From: Mycobacterium paraense
GTDB taxonomy: Bacteria; Actinomycetota; Actinomycetes; Mycobacteriales; Mycobacteriaceae
Reading direction: 5' to 3'
Assembly: GCF_002101815.1 (NCBI RefSeq)
Contig: NZ_LQPM01000010.1
Location: 372,001 to 436,000 of the forward strand
DNA: 64,000 nt
Shown: in pieces, positions 37,891 to 47,423 of the stretch
Layout: each line of letters opens with the position of its first letter
Position numbering within the stretch: the stretch's first letter is position 1
The notes under the pieces: model-generated
Seen by the model: the letters and a program-made list of their open reading frames with translations, nothing else
The model's database searches: none
Told to the model about the DNA's origin: nothing
Made by a program: the position numbers and the translations under genes

Positions 37891-40029
37891 ATGCCTGAGC
37901 TCGCGCCCTCGCTGGTCGAACTCGCCCGCCGGTTCGGCATCGCGACCGAGTACGAGGACTGGACCGGGCGGCCGGTGCACGTTCCCGCGGAGACGCTGGT
38001 GGCGGTCCTCGCCGCGCTCGGTGTCGAGGCCGGCACCGAACAGGAGCGCAACGCCGCCCTGACGGCGCAGCGGCGGGCGTATTGGCAGCGCCGGATGCCG
38101 GCGACCATCGTCGGGCGCACCGGCGAGCAGATCCGGTTCTGGGCGCACGTCACCCACGGTGACCCCGCCGAGGTGTGGCTGCAGCTCGAGGACGGCACGG
38201 TGCGGGGCGGGGTGCAGCAGGTCGACAACTTCACGCCGCCGTTCGAGCTGGACGGGCGCTGGATCGGCGAGGCCAGCTTCGCCTTGCCCGCCCACCTGCC
38301 GCTGGGCTACCACCGCGTGCACCTGCGGTCCGGCGACTCCGAGACCAGCACCGCGCTGATCGTCACCCCCGACTGGCTCGGCCTGCCCGAGCAGCTCGGG
38401 GCCCGGCGCGCGTGGGGGCTGGCGGCCCAGCTCTACAGCGTGCGGTCCCGCCAGTCGTGGGGCGTCGGCGACCTCACCGACCTGACCGACCTCGCGGTGT
38501 GGTCGGCGTCCCGCCACGGCGCCGACTACGTGCTGATCAATCCGGTGCACGCGGCCGGGTTCGGTCCCAGCGGCCGCATGGAACCGTCGCCGTACCTGCC
38601 CACCTCGCGCCGCTACGTCAACCCGATTTATCTTCGCGTCGAGGCGATCCCGGAATACGCCGACCTCACCAAGCGCGGCCGGGTGCGACGGCTGCGCTCC
38701 GACGTGCAGCGGCGGGCGGCCCGGCTGGACGCCATCGACCGCGACGGCGCCTGGGCGGCCAAGCGCGAGGCGCTCAAGCTGCTGCACGAGGTGCCTCGGT
38801 CGGCGGGCCGCGAGCTGGCCTACGCCGCGTTCCGCGACCGGGAGGGCCGCGCCCTCGAGGACTTCGCCACCTGGTGCGCGCTGGCCGAGGAATACGGCGG
38901 CGACTGGCACCGCTGGCCCGATTCGTTGCGCCACCCCGACGCCGCCGGGGTCGCCGGTTTCGCCGAAAGGCATTCGGACGCAGTCGATTTCCACCGATGG
39001 CTGCAGTGGCAACTCGACGAACAGCTCGCCTCGGCGCAGTCGCAGGCCATCCGGGCCGGGATGGCGCTGGGCGTCATGGGAGACCTGGCCGTCGGCGTGC
39101 ACCCCGACGGCGCCGACGCCTGGGCCCTGCAGGACGCGATGGCGCTGGGCGTGACCGCGGGCGCGCCGCCCGACGAGTTCAACCAACTCGGCCAGGACTG
39201 GTCGCAGCCGCCGTGGCGCCCGGACCGGCTGGACGAGCGGGAGTACCTGCCCTTTCGCGCCCTCATCCGCGCGCAACTGCGGCACGCCGGCGGTGTCCGC
39301 ATCGACCACATCATCGGGTTGTTCCGGCTCTGGTGGATCCCGCAGGGCGCTCCGCCCACCCACGGCACCTACGTGCGCTACGACCACGAAGCGATGATCG
39401 GCATCGTCGCCCTCGAGGCGCACCGGGCCGGCGCGCTGGTCGTCGGCGAGGATCTCGGCACCGTCGAACCGTGGGTGCGCGACTACCTCTTGTTGCGCGG
39501 GGTGCTGGGCACCTCGATCCTCTGGTTCGAGTTGGATCGGGACGGGAACGGCGGCCCCCTGCCGGCCGAGCGCTGGCGGGAGTACTGCCTGTCCTCGGTC
39601 ACCACCCACGATCTGCCGCCGACGGCCGGTTACCTGGCGGGCGAACACGTGCGGCTGCGGGAATCGCTGGGGTTGCTGACCCGGCCGGTCGAGGTCGAGC
39701 TGGAATCCGACCGGGCCGAGCAGCGGGCCTGGCTCGCCGAGCTGCGCCGCGTCGGCCTGCTTGCCGACGGCGAGGAGGACCCGGAGCTCGTCATCCTGGC
39801 GCTGTACCGATATCTGGGCCGGACGCCGTCGCGCCTGGTGGGCGTCGCGCTGACCGATGCCGTCGGCGACCGCCGCACCCAGAACCAGCCGGGCACCACC
39901 GACGAATACCCCAACTGGCGGGTTCCGCTGACCGGGCCCGACGGCCGGCCGGTGACGCTCGAGGACGTCTTCGCCGATTCCCGGGCGGCCACCCTGGCCG
40001 AGGCCGTCCGCGAGGCGATCGCGCCTTAG
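37891..40029 (+). CDS. malQ: 4-alpha-glucanotransferase (amylomaltase) MalQ
   Basis: A 712-residue GH77 enzyme. It carries YSVRSRQSWGVGDLTDL, SPYLPTSRRYVNPIYL, the nucleophile region GGVRIDHIIGLFRLWWIP (Asp), the acid VVGEDLGTVEP (Glu) and SVTTHDLPPTAGY (His-Asp). It transfers 1,4-glucan chains in cytosolic glycogen and maltose metabolism. It is colinear with M. tuberculosis MalQ and sits beside eccB5 as Rv1781c does. The ATG at 37891 matches the known N-terminus (PELAPSLVELARRFGIATEY); an ATG three codons upstream is also possible. Confidence 0.95.
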   Translation: MPELAPSLVELARRFGIATEYEDWTGRPVHVPAETLVAVLAALGVEAGTEQERNAALTAQRRAYWQRRMPATIVGRTGEQIRFWAHVTHGDPAEVWLQLEDGTVRGGVQQVDNFTPPFELDGRWIGEASFALPAHLPLGYHRVHLRSGDSETSTALIVTPDWLGLPEQLGARRAWGLAAQLYSVRSRQSWGVGDLTDLTDLAVWSASRHGADYVLINPVHAAGFGPSGRMEPSPYLPTSRRYVNPIYLRVEAIPEYADLTKRGRVRRLRSDVQRRAARLDAIDRDGAWAAKREALKLLHEVPRSAGRELAYAAFRDREGRALEDFATWCALAEEYGGDWHRWPDSLRHPDAAGVAGFAERHSDAVDFHRWLQWQLDEQLASAQSQAIRAGMALGVMGDLAVGVHPDGADAWALQDAMALGVTAGAPPDEFNQLGQDWSQPPWRPDRLDEREYLPFRALIRAQLRHAGGVRIDHIIGLFRLWWIPQGAPPTHGTYVRYDHEAMIGIVALEAHRAGALVVGEDLGTVEPWVRDYLLLRGVLGTSILWFELDRDGNGGPLPAERWREYCLSSVTTHDLPPTAGYLAGEHVRLRESLGLLTRPVEVELESDRAEQRAWLAELRRVGLLADGEEDPELVILALYRYLGRTPSRLVGVALTDAVGDRRTQNQPGTTDEYPNWRVPLTGPDGRPVTLEDVFADSRAATLAEAVREAIAP

Positions 40030-40058
40030 GCGTAAGTGGCCTGTTAGCTTCGGTTTCC

Positions 40059-40952
40059 ATGAACGCTTCCCCGAAAGTCGGGGTGGTCGCCCCGGTCGCC
40101 GACGGTGTCACCGCGGATCCCGAGTGGATGGTCAGCTTCGCGGGCCACCTGGAGCGCTGCGGGTTCGAATCGATCGTGGTCGTCGAGCACACCGTGCTGG
40201 TCACCCGCTACGACAGCGTGTATCCCTACGACAGCTCCGGACGCGTCGGCCTGGCCGCCGACTGCCCCATTCCCGACCCGCTCGACCTGCTGGCCTTCCT
40301 GGCCGGCCACACCAGCCGCCTCGGGCTGGCCACCGGCGTGCTGGTGCTGCCCAACCACCATCCGGTGGTGCTCGCGAAGCGGGCGGCGACCGTCGACGCG
40401 CTCTCGGGCGGCAGGCTGCGGCTGTGCGTGGGCGTGGGCTGGCTCAAGGAGGAGCTGGCCGCCTGCGGCGCGGAGTTCGACAACCGGGGCCGGCGGGTCG
40501 ACGAGCAGTTGGCGGTGCTGCGAGAGCTGTGGGCGGACCGCCCCCGGGGCGCCTCGCACCACGGCGAATTCTTCGACTTCGACGATGTCATGTGCTACCC
40601 GAAACCCGTTGCGGCCGAACGGCTCCCGATCCACATCGGGGGGCACAGCCGGGCGGCGGCGCGGCGCGCGGGACGCTTGGGTGACGGCTTCCAACCGCTG
40701 GGCGTGGCGGGCCCGCAACTCGCGTCGCTGCTCGCGCTGATGCGTGAGGAGGCGTCCGCGGCGGGCCGCGATCCGGCGGCCCTGGAGGTGTCGCTGGGCC
40801 ACGCGGTCAACAAGATCGACGCGGAACGCGCGGGCGCCCTCGTCGATCAGGGCGCCGACCGGATCGTGTTGTCCATGCCGCCCACCGCCGACATCGAAGA
40901 GGCCAAGGACATGCTGTCGGCGTGCGCGCAACGGCTGTCCCTGCCCTCATGA
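40059..40952 (+). CDS. LLM-class F420-dependent oxidoreductase
   Basis: A 297-residue luciferase-like monooxygenase fold protein: ESIVVVEHTVLVTRYDSVYPYDSSGR, LATGVLVLPNHHPVVLAKRAATVDALSGGRLRLCVGVGW (the typical LLM core), and LPIHIGGHSRAAARRAGRLGDGFQP. Mycobacterial members use F420 rather than FMN; the substrate is unknown. The ATG is 30 bases after malQ, and the gene overlaps the next by ATGA, so all three may be co-transcribed. It is absent between malQ and Rv1780 in M. tuberculosis as I recall that order. Confidence 0.88.
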   Translation: MNASPKVGVVAPVADGVTADPEWMVSFAGHLERCGFESIVVVEHTVLVTRYDSVYPYDSSGRVGLAADCPIPDPLDLLAFLAGHTSRLGLATGVLVLPNHHPVVLAKRAATVDALSGGRLRLCVGVGWLKEELAACGAEFDNRGRRVDEQLAVLRELWADRPRGASHHGEFFDFDDVMCYPKPVAAERLPIHIGGHSRAAARRAGRLGDGFQPLGVAGPQLASLLALMREEASAAGRDPAALEVSLGHAVNKIDAERAGALVDQGADRIVLSMPPTADIEEAKDMLSACAQRLSLPS

Positions 40953-41419
40953 CGCTGTCAGTCGACGACCGGATGGCACTCAGCGACGTCGTGCACCGCT
41001 ACGCCGCCAACGTCGACGACCGCCAATTCGACGCCGTGGTCGGGCTTTTCACCGAGGCGGCCGAGCTGGTACTGCCCGACCCGCCGGCCGCGCTGGAGCC
41101 CGTGCACTCCCACACGGGCCTTGAAGCCATCGCTGCCGCGGTGGCCGCCGTCGCGGCCGTCGCCCGCACCGAGCACGCCATCGTCGGTGAGGTCTATGAG
41201 CAGGGCGCGCGCCCCGGCGCCGCGCGCGGGCGCGTCGCGTGCGTCGCACACCACTGGAGCCGGCGCTCCGATGAGGTGGTCGACGTGGTGTGGCACCTGC
41301 GCTACGACGACGACTACCGGCTGACGGGCGCGGGCTGGCGGATCGGCCGGCGCGCCCTGACCATCAACGCCATTGAGACCCGTCCGGCCCGAAAATTGCG
41401 GCCGCCGGACCCGGCGTAG
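40949..41419 (+). CDS. SnoaL-like (NTF2 fold) protein
   Basis: A 156-residue cone-fold protein: MTLSVDDRMALSDVVHRYAANVDDRQFDAVVGLFTEAAELVL is the usual start of SnoaL-like proteins, followed by an AHHW strand and RLTGAGWRIGRRALTI at the end. Members act as isomerases, hydrolases or small-ligand binders. The ATG at 40949 overlaps the LLM stop, implying coupling and a joint pathway. Substrate unknown. Confidence 0.82.
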   Translation: MTLSVDDRMALSDVVHRYAANVDDRQFDAVVGLFTEAAELVLPDPPAALEPVHSHTGLEAIAAAVAAVAAVARTEHAIVGEVYEQGARPGAARGRVACVAHHWSRRSDEVVDVVWHLRYDDDYRLTGAGWRIGRRALTINAIETRPARKLRPPDPA

Positions 41420-41649
41420 CCGATGTCCAGAAGGTTATGCCCAAACTCACAGTGACCGCCAAGAAACCGAGTTTGCGGCGAAAAATAACCGTTTGATTGG
41501 CACTTACGGCTACCGGTATCCGTGCCGATGCGGATTTTGCCCGCCGTCAACTGTTGCCAACGGCCGCAGAGCGTGACGCGGCCCGCCTGAGCGCTTTTCT
41601 TTCCGATCGAGTCCAATTTATCCAAGCGCGCTCGGGTATTTTCGGCCGC
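41420..41649. other. Intergenic region upstream of the molybdopterin fusion gene
   Basis: 230 bases without a supported gene; an in-frame opening to 41497 adds residues unlike the family. AAACTC and GAGTTT form a loose inverted repeat near 41445-41475. It presumably holds the promoter of the downstream gene. Confidence 0.4.
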
Positions 41650-43488
41650 GTGACGAACACCGAACATCGGGACCTGCGCGCCGATTCCGCCGGGACCGCC
41701 GGGGGGCGGGAAGCGGCGGGCGGCGCTGTATCGACACTGGCAGTTGGAACGCCGCTGGCGGAAATCCCGGACTACCGCAACGAGATCCACACCGCCGAGG
41801 ACACCATCGACGTCGAGGCCTACGGTGGCGGCTTCGATCTGACCAGGCGGGCGACGGCTCCGAAGCTGCGTGTCGGGCGGGACAAGTGGTTCAACCTGTT
41901 GTGGCTGATCCCGATCGGCTTTGCCCTGCTGGTCGTCGGCGTGGCGATCGGCAAAGGCCTGCACAACATGCCGGCGGTGCAGTCGTTCATCCAGCGTTAC
42001 CCGGGAACCGACACCCACACCGGTGTCAGCCCGGGCCTGCCCGCGTGGATCGGTTGGACCCACTTCTTCAACCTGTTCATGATGATGTTCATCATCCGGA
42101 CGGGGATCCAGATCCTGTGCGACCATCCCCGGCTTTACTTCAGCCGCAACGCCACTCCGGGCAAGGACGAATGGTTGCGGGTCGGTCCGCCGGTGCCCGA
42201 CGACGAATTGTGGACCGCCAACGCCGACACCGTCGCGCTCCCACCGCAGTTGGGATTGCCGGGATTCCGGCACTCCATCGGGCTGGCCCGGTGGTGGCAC
42301 CTCGGCGTCGACGTGCTCTGGCTGGTCAACGGGTTGGTCTTCTACGTGTTGTTGTTCGCCACCGGCCAGTGGCGCCACATCGTGCCGACCAGCTGGGACG
42401 TCTTCCCCAACGCCGCCTCCGTTGCGGTGCAGTACCTCTCGCTGGATTGGCCGAAGGACAACGGCTGGGTCGCCTATAACGGCCTGCAGCTGCTGGCGTA
42501 CTTCACCACGGTCTTCATCGCCGCGCCGGCCGCGCTGATCACCGGCCTGGGCATGTCGCCCGCGCTGTCGCAGCGCGTGCACTGGCTCAGCAAGCGGCTG
42601 AGCATTCAGCACGCGCGCTCCCTGCATTTCGTTGTGCTGGTGTACTTCCTGTTCTTCATCCTGGTGCACGTGACGATGGTGCTGACCACCGGAGCGCTGC
42701 AGAACCTCAACCACATGTTCGCCTCCCGCGACGACGACAGCTGGATGGGTTTCTGGATCTTCGCCGCGGCCATGGTGGTGACGGCCGTCGCGTGGGTGTG
42801 GGCCACCCCGTTCACCATTCGCCACCCCCGGGTGGTCCAGCGGGTCGGCTATGCGCTCGTCGGCCCCTTCCAGCGCATGCTCGAACAGCTCGACCCCAAG
42901 CCCGGTGCGTTCACCGAGAAAGACATCTCACCGCACCACTGGCGCAACGGCCGCCTTCCGGAGACCGTCGAGTACAAAAAGTTGGAGGCCAACGACTTTC
43001 GCGATTGGCGGCTGAAGGTGTACGGCCTGGTCGAGCACCCGATGGAATTCTCGCTCGACGACCTGATGGCGCTGCCCTATCACGAACAGATCAGCCAGCA
43101 CTTCTGCATCCAGGCCTGGTCGGGCGTGGCCAAGTGGGGCGGCGTGCAGATGAAGACGATCATGGACATCGTCAAACCGCTGCCCGAGGCGAAATGGGCG
43201 GTGTTCTATTCGATGGGCCTCGGCGCCACCGGCGGGATCTACTACAACGCCCACCACATCGGCCAGATGGACCATCACATGACGATGCTGGCCTTCAACA
43301 TGAACGATCAGCCACTCCCCTACATGCACGGCAAGCCGCTGCGGCTGCGCAACGAGTTGCAGCACGGCTTCAAGCTGGTGAAGTGGATCAAGGGGATCGA
43401 GTTCGTCGCCGATTACCGCGACATCGGCAGCGGTTACGGCGGCTACAGCGAAGACCACAAGTACTTCGGGCGCCACCAGACGCTGTAG
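41650..43488 (+). CDS. Cytochrome b561-like membrane domain fused to a sulfite-oxidase-type molybdopterin domain
   Basis: A 612-residue protein. Membrane helices near residues 85-105, 140-160, 230-250, 280-305 and 335-390 carry histidines suited to heme b (WTHFFNLF, ARWWHLGVDVLW, LHFVVLVYFLFFILVHVT). From about residue 420 a YedY/sulfite-oxidase-like domain follows (RDWRLKVYGLVEHPMEFSLDDLMALP) with Cys486 in HFCIQAWSGVAKWGGV as the candidate molybdenum ligand. It should pass electrons between the membrane and a molybdenum active site; the substrate is unknown. The GTG start at 41650 is inferred from where the conserved region begins. Confidence 0.82.
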   Translation: MTNTEHRDLRADSAGTAGGREAAGGAVSTLAVGTPLAEIPDYRNEIHTAEDTIDVEAYGGGFDLTRRATAPKLRVGRDKWFNLLWLIPIGFALLVVGVAIGKGLHNMPAVQSFIQRYPGTDTHTGVSPGLPAWIGWTHFFNLFMMMFIIRTGIQILCDHPRLYFSRNATPGKDEWLRVGPPVPDDELWTANADTVALPPQLGLPGFRHSIGLARWWHLGVDVLWLVNGLVFYVLLFATGQWRHIVPTSWDVFPNAASVAVQYLSLDWPKDNGWVAYNGLQLLAYFTTVFIAAPAALITGLGMSPALSQRVHWLSKRLSIQHARSLHFVVLVYFLFFILVHVTMVLTTGALQNLNHMFASRDDDSWMGFWIFAAAMVVTAVAWVWATPFTIRHPRVVQRVGYALVGPFQRMLEQLDPKPGAFTEKDISPHHWRNGRLPETVEYKKLEANDFRDWRLKVYGLVEHPMEFSLDDLMALPYHEQISQHFCIQAWSGVAKWGGVQMKTIMDIVKPLPEAKWAVFYSMGLGATGGIYYNAHHIGQMDHHMTMLAFNMNDQPLPYMHGKPLRLRNELQHGFKLVKWIKGIEFVADYRDIGSGYGGYSEDHKYFGRHQTL

Positions 43489-43578
43489 CGAGCCCGTCCG
43501 GAAGTCGTTTCCTCAGAGGGCGTTTCGGGTAGCCGCACTGAAGCGGTGCAGCGATAACGACAAAACTGAGGGGGCGCC

Positions 43579-43824
43579 ATGAACCACATCGCGCGCACGC
43601 GGCGGGGTGCGGAGCGCTCGCCCGGGCTCGTCATCATGGGGATCGCCGTACTGGCCTTCGTGGTCTGCGTGGTCAATTTCGCGCTCGGCGCCGCGGGCGC
43701 GGGCGTCGTCGCCGCGAGCGTCGGGCTGTTGGCCTTCGGGGCAGGCCTGGCCTGGCTCGTCATGGACGGCAGGCGGTTTCGCGACGCCGAACGGGGCTGC
43801 GGGGCGCGCCGGCGGGCGCCGTAG
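43579..43824 (+). CDS. Small two-helix membrane protein
   Basis: An 81-residue protein with two hydrophobic segments (LVIMGIAVLAFVVCVVNFALG and GVVAASVGLLAFGAGLAWLV) and a basic C-terminal tail (GRRFRDAERGCGARRR). The ATG at 43579 follows GAGGGGGC. I do not recognise a family. It ends 14 bases from the convergent stop of the SRPBCC gene. Confidence 0.65.
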   Translation: MNHIARTRRGAERSPGLVIMGIAVLAFVVCVVNFALGAAGAGVVAASVGLLAFGAGLAWLVMDGRRFRDAERGCGARRRAP

Positions 43825-43838
43825 TCATTGCAGCGCTG

Positions 43839-44267
43839 TTATTGCAGCGATGCCAGGTTGCTCACCGAGTTGCGGATGTCGGATCGCAGCACCCTGGCGA
43901 CCAGGCTGCCGACCGGTCCGCTGAGCACGCCGCCCTTCAGGTCGGCGGTGAGGTGAAACTTCGACCCGGGGTGGTTGTCGGAGATGGTCACCCCGACGGC
44001 GATCCGAATCCCGCCCCGGCCGCGGCCCTGCAGCTCGATCGATTCCGGCGCGTCGTAACAGGTGACTTCCCAATGGATGACGTTGCGGAAGCCCTTGACC
44101 TTGATGCACGAGGAGACGCAGGTGCCCTTCTCGATGGTCGAGGGAACGGGCCCGCGCCAACCGCCGAAGATGGTCAGCCACTCGTCGAATCGACGCAGGT
44201 CGGACGCGAGCTTCCACGCGGTCTCCGGCTCCACCTCGGACGCCATCGAAACATCTACTCGTGCCAA
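43839..44267 (-). CDS. SRPBCC (START-like) family protein
   Basis: A 142-residue polyketide-cyclase/START-like protein: MARVDVSMASEVEPETAWKLASDLRRFDEWL, IELQGRGRGGIRIAVGVTIS and a long C-terminal helix (LVARVLRSDIRNSVSNLASL). The fold forms a hydrophobic ligand pocket; the ligand is unknown. It follows the DUF2505 gene on the same strand after 82 bases. Both proteins have related folds, so the pair may bind related lipids. Confidence 0.82.
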   Translation of the reverse strand: MARVDVSMASEVEPETAWKLASDLRRFDEWLTIFGGWRGPVPSTIEKGTCVSSCIKVKGFRNVIHWEVTCYDAPESIELQGRGRGGIRIAVGVTISDNHPGSKFHLTADLKGGVLSGPVGSLVARVLRSDIRNSVSNLASLQ

Positions 44268-44349
44268 GTCTTCTCGCTCCTCGTGAGACGGTCGCTGTTT
44301 GGCACCGCATACCCGGCTCCGGCGAAGAGGTAAACGCGATCGGCGGCCT

Positions 44350-44907
44350 TTAGGGCCAGGCCTCCTGCAACTGGTGGGCCACGTCGATGACCTGCGCGGC
44401 CTGCGACTGGGGCGAGTCGATTTCCTCGGCGACGTACGCGGCGATGAAGCGGCGGATCTCGCCGTCGACGCCGGCCAGGATGCGCAGCACCTCGCCGCGG
44501 AAGGACTTCGACGACACGTTCACCGTGATATCCGATGGCCGCGGCTTCGCGACGTCGACGATCAGGAGCAGGGGCTCGGCGGCGCGCGCCGTGGCGCGCA
44601 ACGCGATGTCGCCGGAGACCACAAACCGCTGCTTGTCCAACCGCAGGTCCAGCAGCAGGTCGATGGACAGCGGGATGTGGATGACGAACGTGATGTCGTC
44701 ACCCAGGCGCCGGGTCACCTTGGGGTCCTGGATCTTGACGTTGGCGCTGACCTTGGCGATGCCGCCGGGGCCCTGCGCGATCGGCTCCATGGCGAACTCG
44801 TTGCCCGCGATGTCGGCGAAGGCGGCGGCGACACGCTCGGGGGTGACGGCTACCTCGAAGAACCTGCGTCCGAACTCTTCGTAGGTGACATACTCGCGAT
44901 TTTGCAT
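44350..44907 (-). CDS. DUF2505 / START-like protein, Rv1780-like
   Basis: A 185-residue protein: VTYEEFGRRFFEVAVTPERVAAAFADIAG at the start, RRLGDDITFVIHIPLSIDLLLDLRLDKQRF mid-protein and IRRFIAAYVAEEIDSPQSQ at the end. Length and position between malQ and the Rv1779c-like gene match Rv1780. The fold looks like a START-type lipid-binding domain; function is unknown. The ATG at 44907 is chosen because the conserved region starts there. It is divergent from the DUF4407 gene. Confidence 0.78.
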   Translation of the reverse strand: MQNREYVTYEEFGRRFFEVAVTPERVAAAFADIAGNEFAMEPIAQGPGGIAKVSANVKIQDPKVTRRLGDDITFVIHIPLSIDLLLDLRLDKQRFVVSGDIALRATARAAEPLLLIVDVAKPRPSDITVNVSSKSFRGEVLRILAGVDGEIRRFIAAYVAEEIDSPQSQAAQVIDVAHQLQEAWP

Positions 44908-45139
44908 AGGCTTATACCGTCTCACGTCCCCTGCCGGAACGGTCGCTGATCTGCCCGCGTCGCAGCATTTTCGCGGCGTACGCGGTGGGGATCGGGGTTG
45001 AGCGGACCCGATGGGTATCACGAGGATGTGATCCGCAGCCACCCTGTCTCTGTGAAGAGCACCACAGGCGTGGCGCTTCGATTCGGTGTGTCGGCCGGCG
45101 GCCTGGGAGGCTTGACCTACTGGGAGGTGTTTGGAGCTG

Positions 45140-46918
45140 ATGTGCGCCCAAAAATTCGCTGAACCCGTGACCGAGGCTCGTTCGGCCGCAGCGCGGATCG
45201 AGGGGCCGCTCACGTGGCTCGGCGGCGGCCACTGGGCCGAACTCGGCGAGCGCCACGAACGGTCCACCCACGCGGTCGCGGGCGCGGTCGTGCTGTTGGC
45301 CGCCCTGCTGGCGTGGCTGGTCGCCGGCTTGGCGGTGGGTGAGGCGACGCGGTGGCCGATGGTGGCCGTCGCGCCGCTCACGCTGGTCTTCGGCTTGCTG
45401 GTGGGCGCGGTGGCTCGCGGCGTCGCGGGCGGGCCCGGCGCACGCTGGCCCGGCGTCGCCGGACGCGCGGCGGTCGCGGTGGCGGTCGGCGTCGCCGTCG
45501 GCGAGCTCGCCGCGCTGGCCATCTTCGCCGGCTCGATCGATCACCGCCTCGCCGAACGGGCCTTGCGCGGTGCCGACGCGTCGCCGGCCGTGGCGCAGGC
45601 GGCGGCAGAGCTCCAACAGGCCAAGGATGCGCGCACCGGGCTCGACCGGGCCGTCGACCAGGCTCGCGAGCACCAGGATCAGGCCCTGATCGTGGCGCGC
45701 TGCGAGTACCACCCCACCCCGGCCTGCCCGCAGACCCGGATCACCGGCGTTGCGGGGTCCGGGCCCGAAACGCGAACGGCAAACGAGCTTCTCGTCGACG
45801 CGCAGCAGGAGCTGGACACCGCGGTGGCGGCCCGCGATCGCCGGGCGCCGGACTTGGACGGCAGGGTGTCGCGCGACGAGCTGACGCTGAGCCAGGCGCG
45901 GCAGAGCGTGGTCGCGGATGCCGGCCGGGGTCTCGGCGCGCGCTGGGTGGCGATGAACGAGTTGACACTGGCGAGCCCGGGGGCGTTGGCGCTGCGGGTG
46001 GCGACGATTGCCTTCTTCGCGCTGCTGTGCGTGCTGCCGCTGATCCTGCGGCGCTGGCGCGGGGAGACGACCCACGACCGCCGGGCGACGGCCCGGGCCG
46101 AGCAGGAGCGCGCCGAACTCGAGGCGGACACCGCGATCGCGATCAAGCGTGCGCAGGTCCGCCGCGAGGCCGAGATCATGTGGGCCGAGCACCAGCTGAC
46201 GCAGGCCCGGCTCGCCATCGAGGCCCAGACCGAGATCGATCGCGAAAGCCAGCGCCGGCGGGTGATGGACGCGCTCGACGCCCCGGTGCGCACGTCGTCG
46301 CGGCGCGCTTTCGAGCCGGTGGACGACGATATCTACCTGCCGATCGCCGCGGAAGCCGAGGCGGCCAGCCGGGTGATCGCCGCCGTGCCACCCGCCGAGC
46401 CGGTCCCCGAGAACTTGCCGGCGCCCGTCGAGCCGCACGGCGAGGTCGAGCCCCGGCACGAGGAGCGCGCGACGCCCCTGATTCCCTCCATTCCCGACGC
46501 CACCAAGGCCGCGGCCCGCTGGATTCGCCCGTTGGTGCCGCCGTTCGTGGCCCGGGTCATCGACAACACGACCGCACCCCTGCGCACCGCGCGTCAGGTG
46601 TTCGAGGAGGTCGAGGAGATTCGGTTCTCGCTCAAGCGCACCCACAAGGTGACCTTCGACGCGCAAAGCACCGAGGGCGGCGGGCAACCGCCGCACCCGG
46701 CGTCGAGCGCCCCGGCGGCGCGGGTCGAGTCGGCGCGTCAACAGCGCGGCCCGGCGAGGCACGAGCGGTACTCGTCGGCGCAGCCCCTGGCAGCGCGGGA
46801 GGCCACGACCTCCCTGGGGCCGGCCGCGGGCGACCGCAACGCCGAGCTGGGCCGGCGGGACGGCCCGGGCGAATTGCGGGCGCCCGACGGCCCCCGCCAG
46901 CTGCCGCCCGGGCAGTGA
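45140..46918 (+). CDS. DUF4407 membrane protein, Rv1779c-like
   Basis: A 592-residue protein with three N-terminal membrane helices (AVAGAVVLLAALLAWLVAGLAV, MVAVAPLTLVFGLLVGAVA, VAVAVGVAVGELAALAIFAG) and a fourth near residue 285 (LRVATIAFFALLCVLPLIL). Between them lies an extracytoplasmic coiled-coil-like region (AAAELQQAKDARTGLDRAVDQ) with two cysteines. A long Ala/Glu/Arg-rich helix (RATARAEQERAELEADTAIA) and a Pro-rich disordered tail follow. Function is unknown. The ATG at 45140 is preceded by GGGAGG; a TTG three codons earlier is too close to it. Position matches Rv1779c. Confidence 0.8.
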   Translation: MCAQKFAEPVTEARSAAARIEGPLTWLGGGHWAELGERHERSTHAVAGAVVLLAALLAWLVAGLAVGEATRWPMVAVAPLTLVFGLLVGAVARGVAGGPGARWPGVAGRAAVAVAVGVAVGELAALAIFAGSIDHRLAERALRGADASPAVAQAAAELQQAKDARTGLDRAVDQAREHQDQALIVARCEYHPTPACPQTRITGVAGSGPETRTANELLVDAQQELDTAVAARDRRAPDLDGRVSRDELTLSQARQSVVADAGRGLGARWVAMNELTLASPGALALRVATIAFFALLCVLPLILRRWRGETTHDRRATARAEQERAELEADTAIAIKRAQVRREAEIMWAEHQLTQARLAIEAQTEIDRESQRRRVMDALDAPVRTSSRRAFEPVDDDIYLPIAAEAEAASRVIAAVPPAEPVPENLPAPVEPHGEVEPRHEERATPLIPSIPDATKAAARWIRPLVPPFVARVIDNTTAPLRTARQVFEEVEEIRFSLKRTHKVTFDAQSTEGGGQPPHPASSAPAARVESARQQRGPARHERYSSAQPLAAREATTSLGPAAGDRNAELGRRDGPGELRAPDGPRQLPPGQ

Positions 46919-47064
46919 TCCTCGCGGCGCTGCACGCGCGAGCGGCGTTGCCGGACAGGATCATTCGAATCACCCGGATTTCATCGGGTGGTCAGGTTCC
47001 GTTAAAGCTCCGTTCGGCCGCAACGGATGCGGGCTCGTCGTCCCTTTGGAACAATCACCGAACT

Positions 47065-47412
47065 ATGAGACTCGTGCTGCTGATGGCAAGCGCCGCCGTG
47101 GTGATCGGTACGGCCGCCCCGGCCTACGCCGACCCCGACGCCAAAGATCAAGCCTTCCTGACCGCCCTGTCGCAGGCCGGGCTGACCTACCTGAACGCCG
47201 ACCGGGCCATCACGGCCGGCAAACAGGTGTGCAGCCTGGCCGACGGTGGCATGACGGGTGAGGAGATCGTCAAGAATCTGCAGGACCGCAACCCGGGGTT
47301 CCAGGGCCCGGGTGCCGCGAAGTTCGCGGCGATCGCGGCGTCGGCGTACTGCCCCGAAAAGCTGACCCAAGCCGAGGACCCGGGCGCCACGCCGAAGCCC
47401 AGCGGCGCATAG
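47065..47412 (+). CDS. Exported DUF732 protein
   Basis: A 115-residue secreted protein: signal peptide MRLVLLMASAAVVIGTAAPAYA cleaved before DPD, then the DUF732 pattern FLTALSQAGLTYLNADRAITAGKQVC, a central Gly-rich turn, and AAKFAAIAASAYCPEKL with paired Cys. It is a clear paralogue of the mgtC-linked protein at 6749, sharing the signal peptide design and both cysteine positions. Function is unknown. A strong hairpin follows the stop. Confidence 0.85.
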   Translation: MRLVLLMASAAVVIGTAAPAYADPDAKDQAFLTALSQAGLTYLNADRAITAGKQVCSLADGGMTGEEIVKNLQDRNPGFQGPGAAKFAAIAASAYCPEKLTQAEDPGATPKPSGA

Positions 47413-47423
47413 CGAAAGGTCCG

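Noticed and set aside
41497-41649. N-terminal extension of the molybdopterin fusion protein
   Set aside because: The extra 51 residues have no family similarity; the GTG at 41650 fits the conserved region better, although neither start has a strong ribosome-binding site.
45352-47060. Long plus-strand frame joined upstream of the DUF732 gene
   Set aside because: It is an out-of-frame shadow of the DUF4407 gene; the DUF732 signal peptide defines the real start at 47065.
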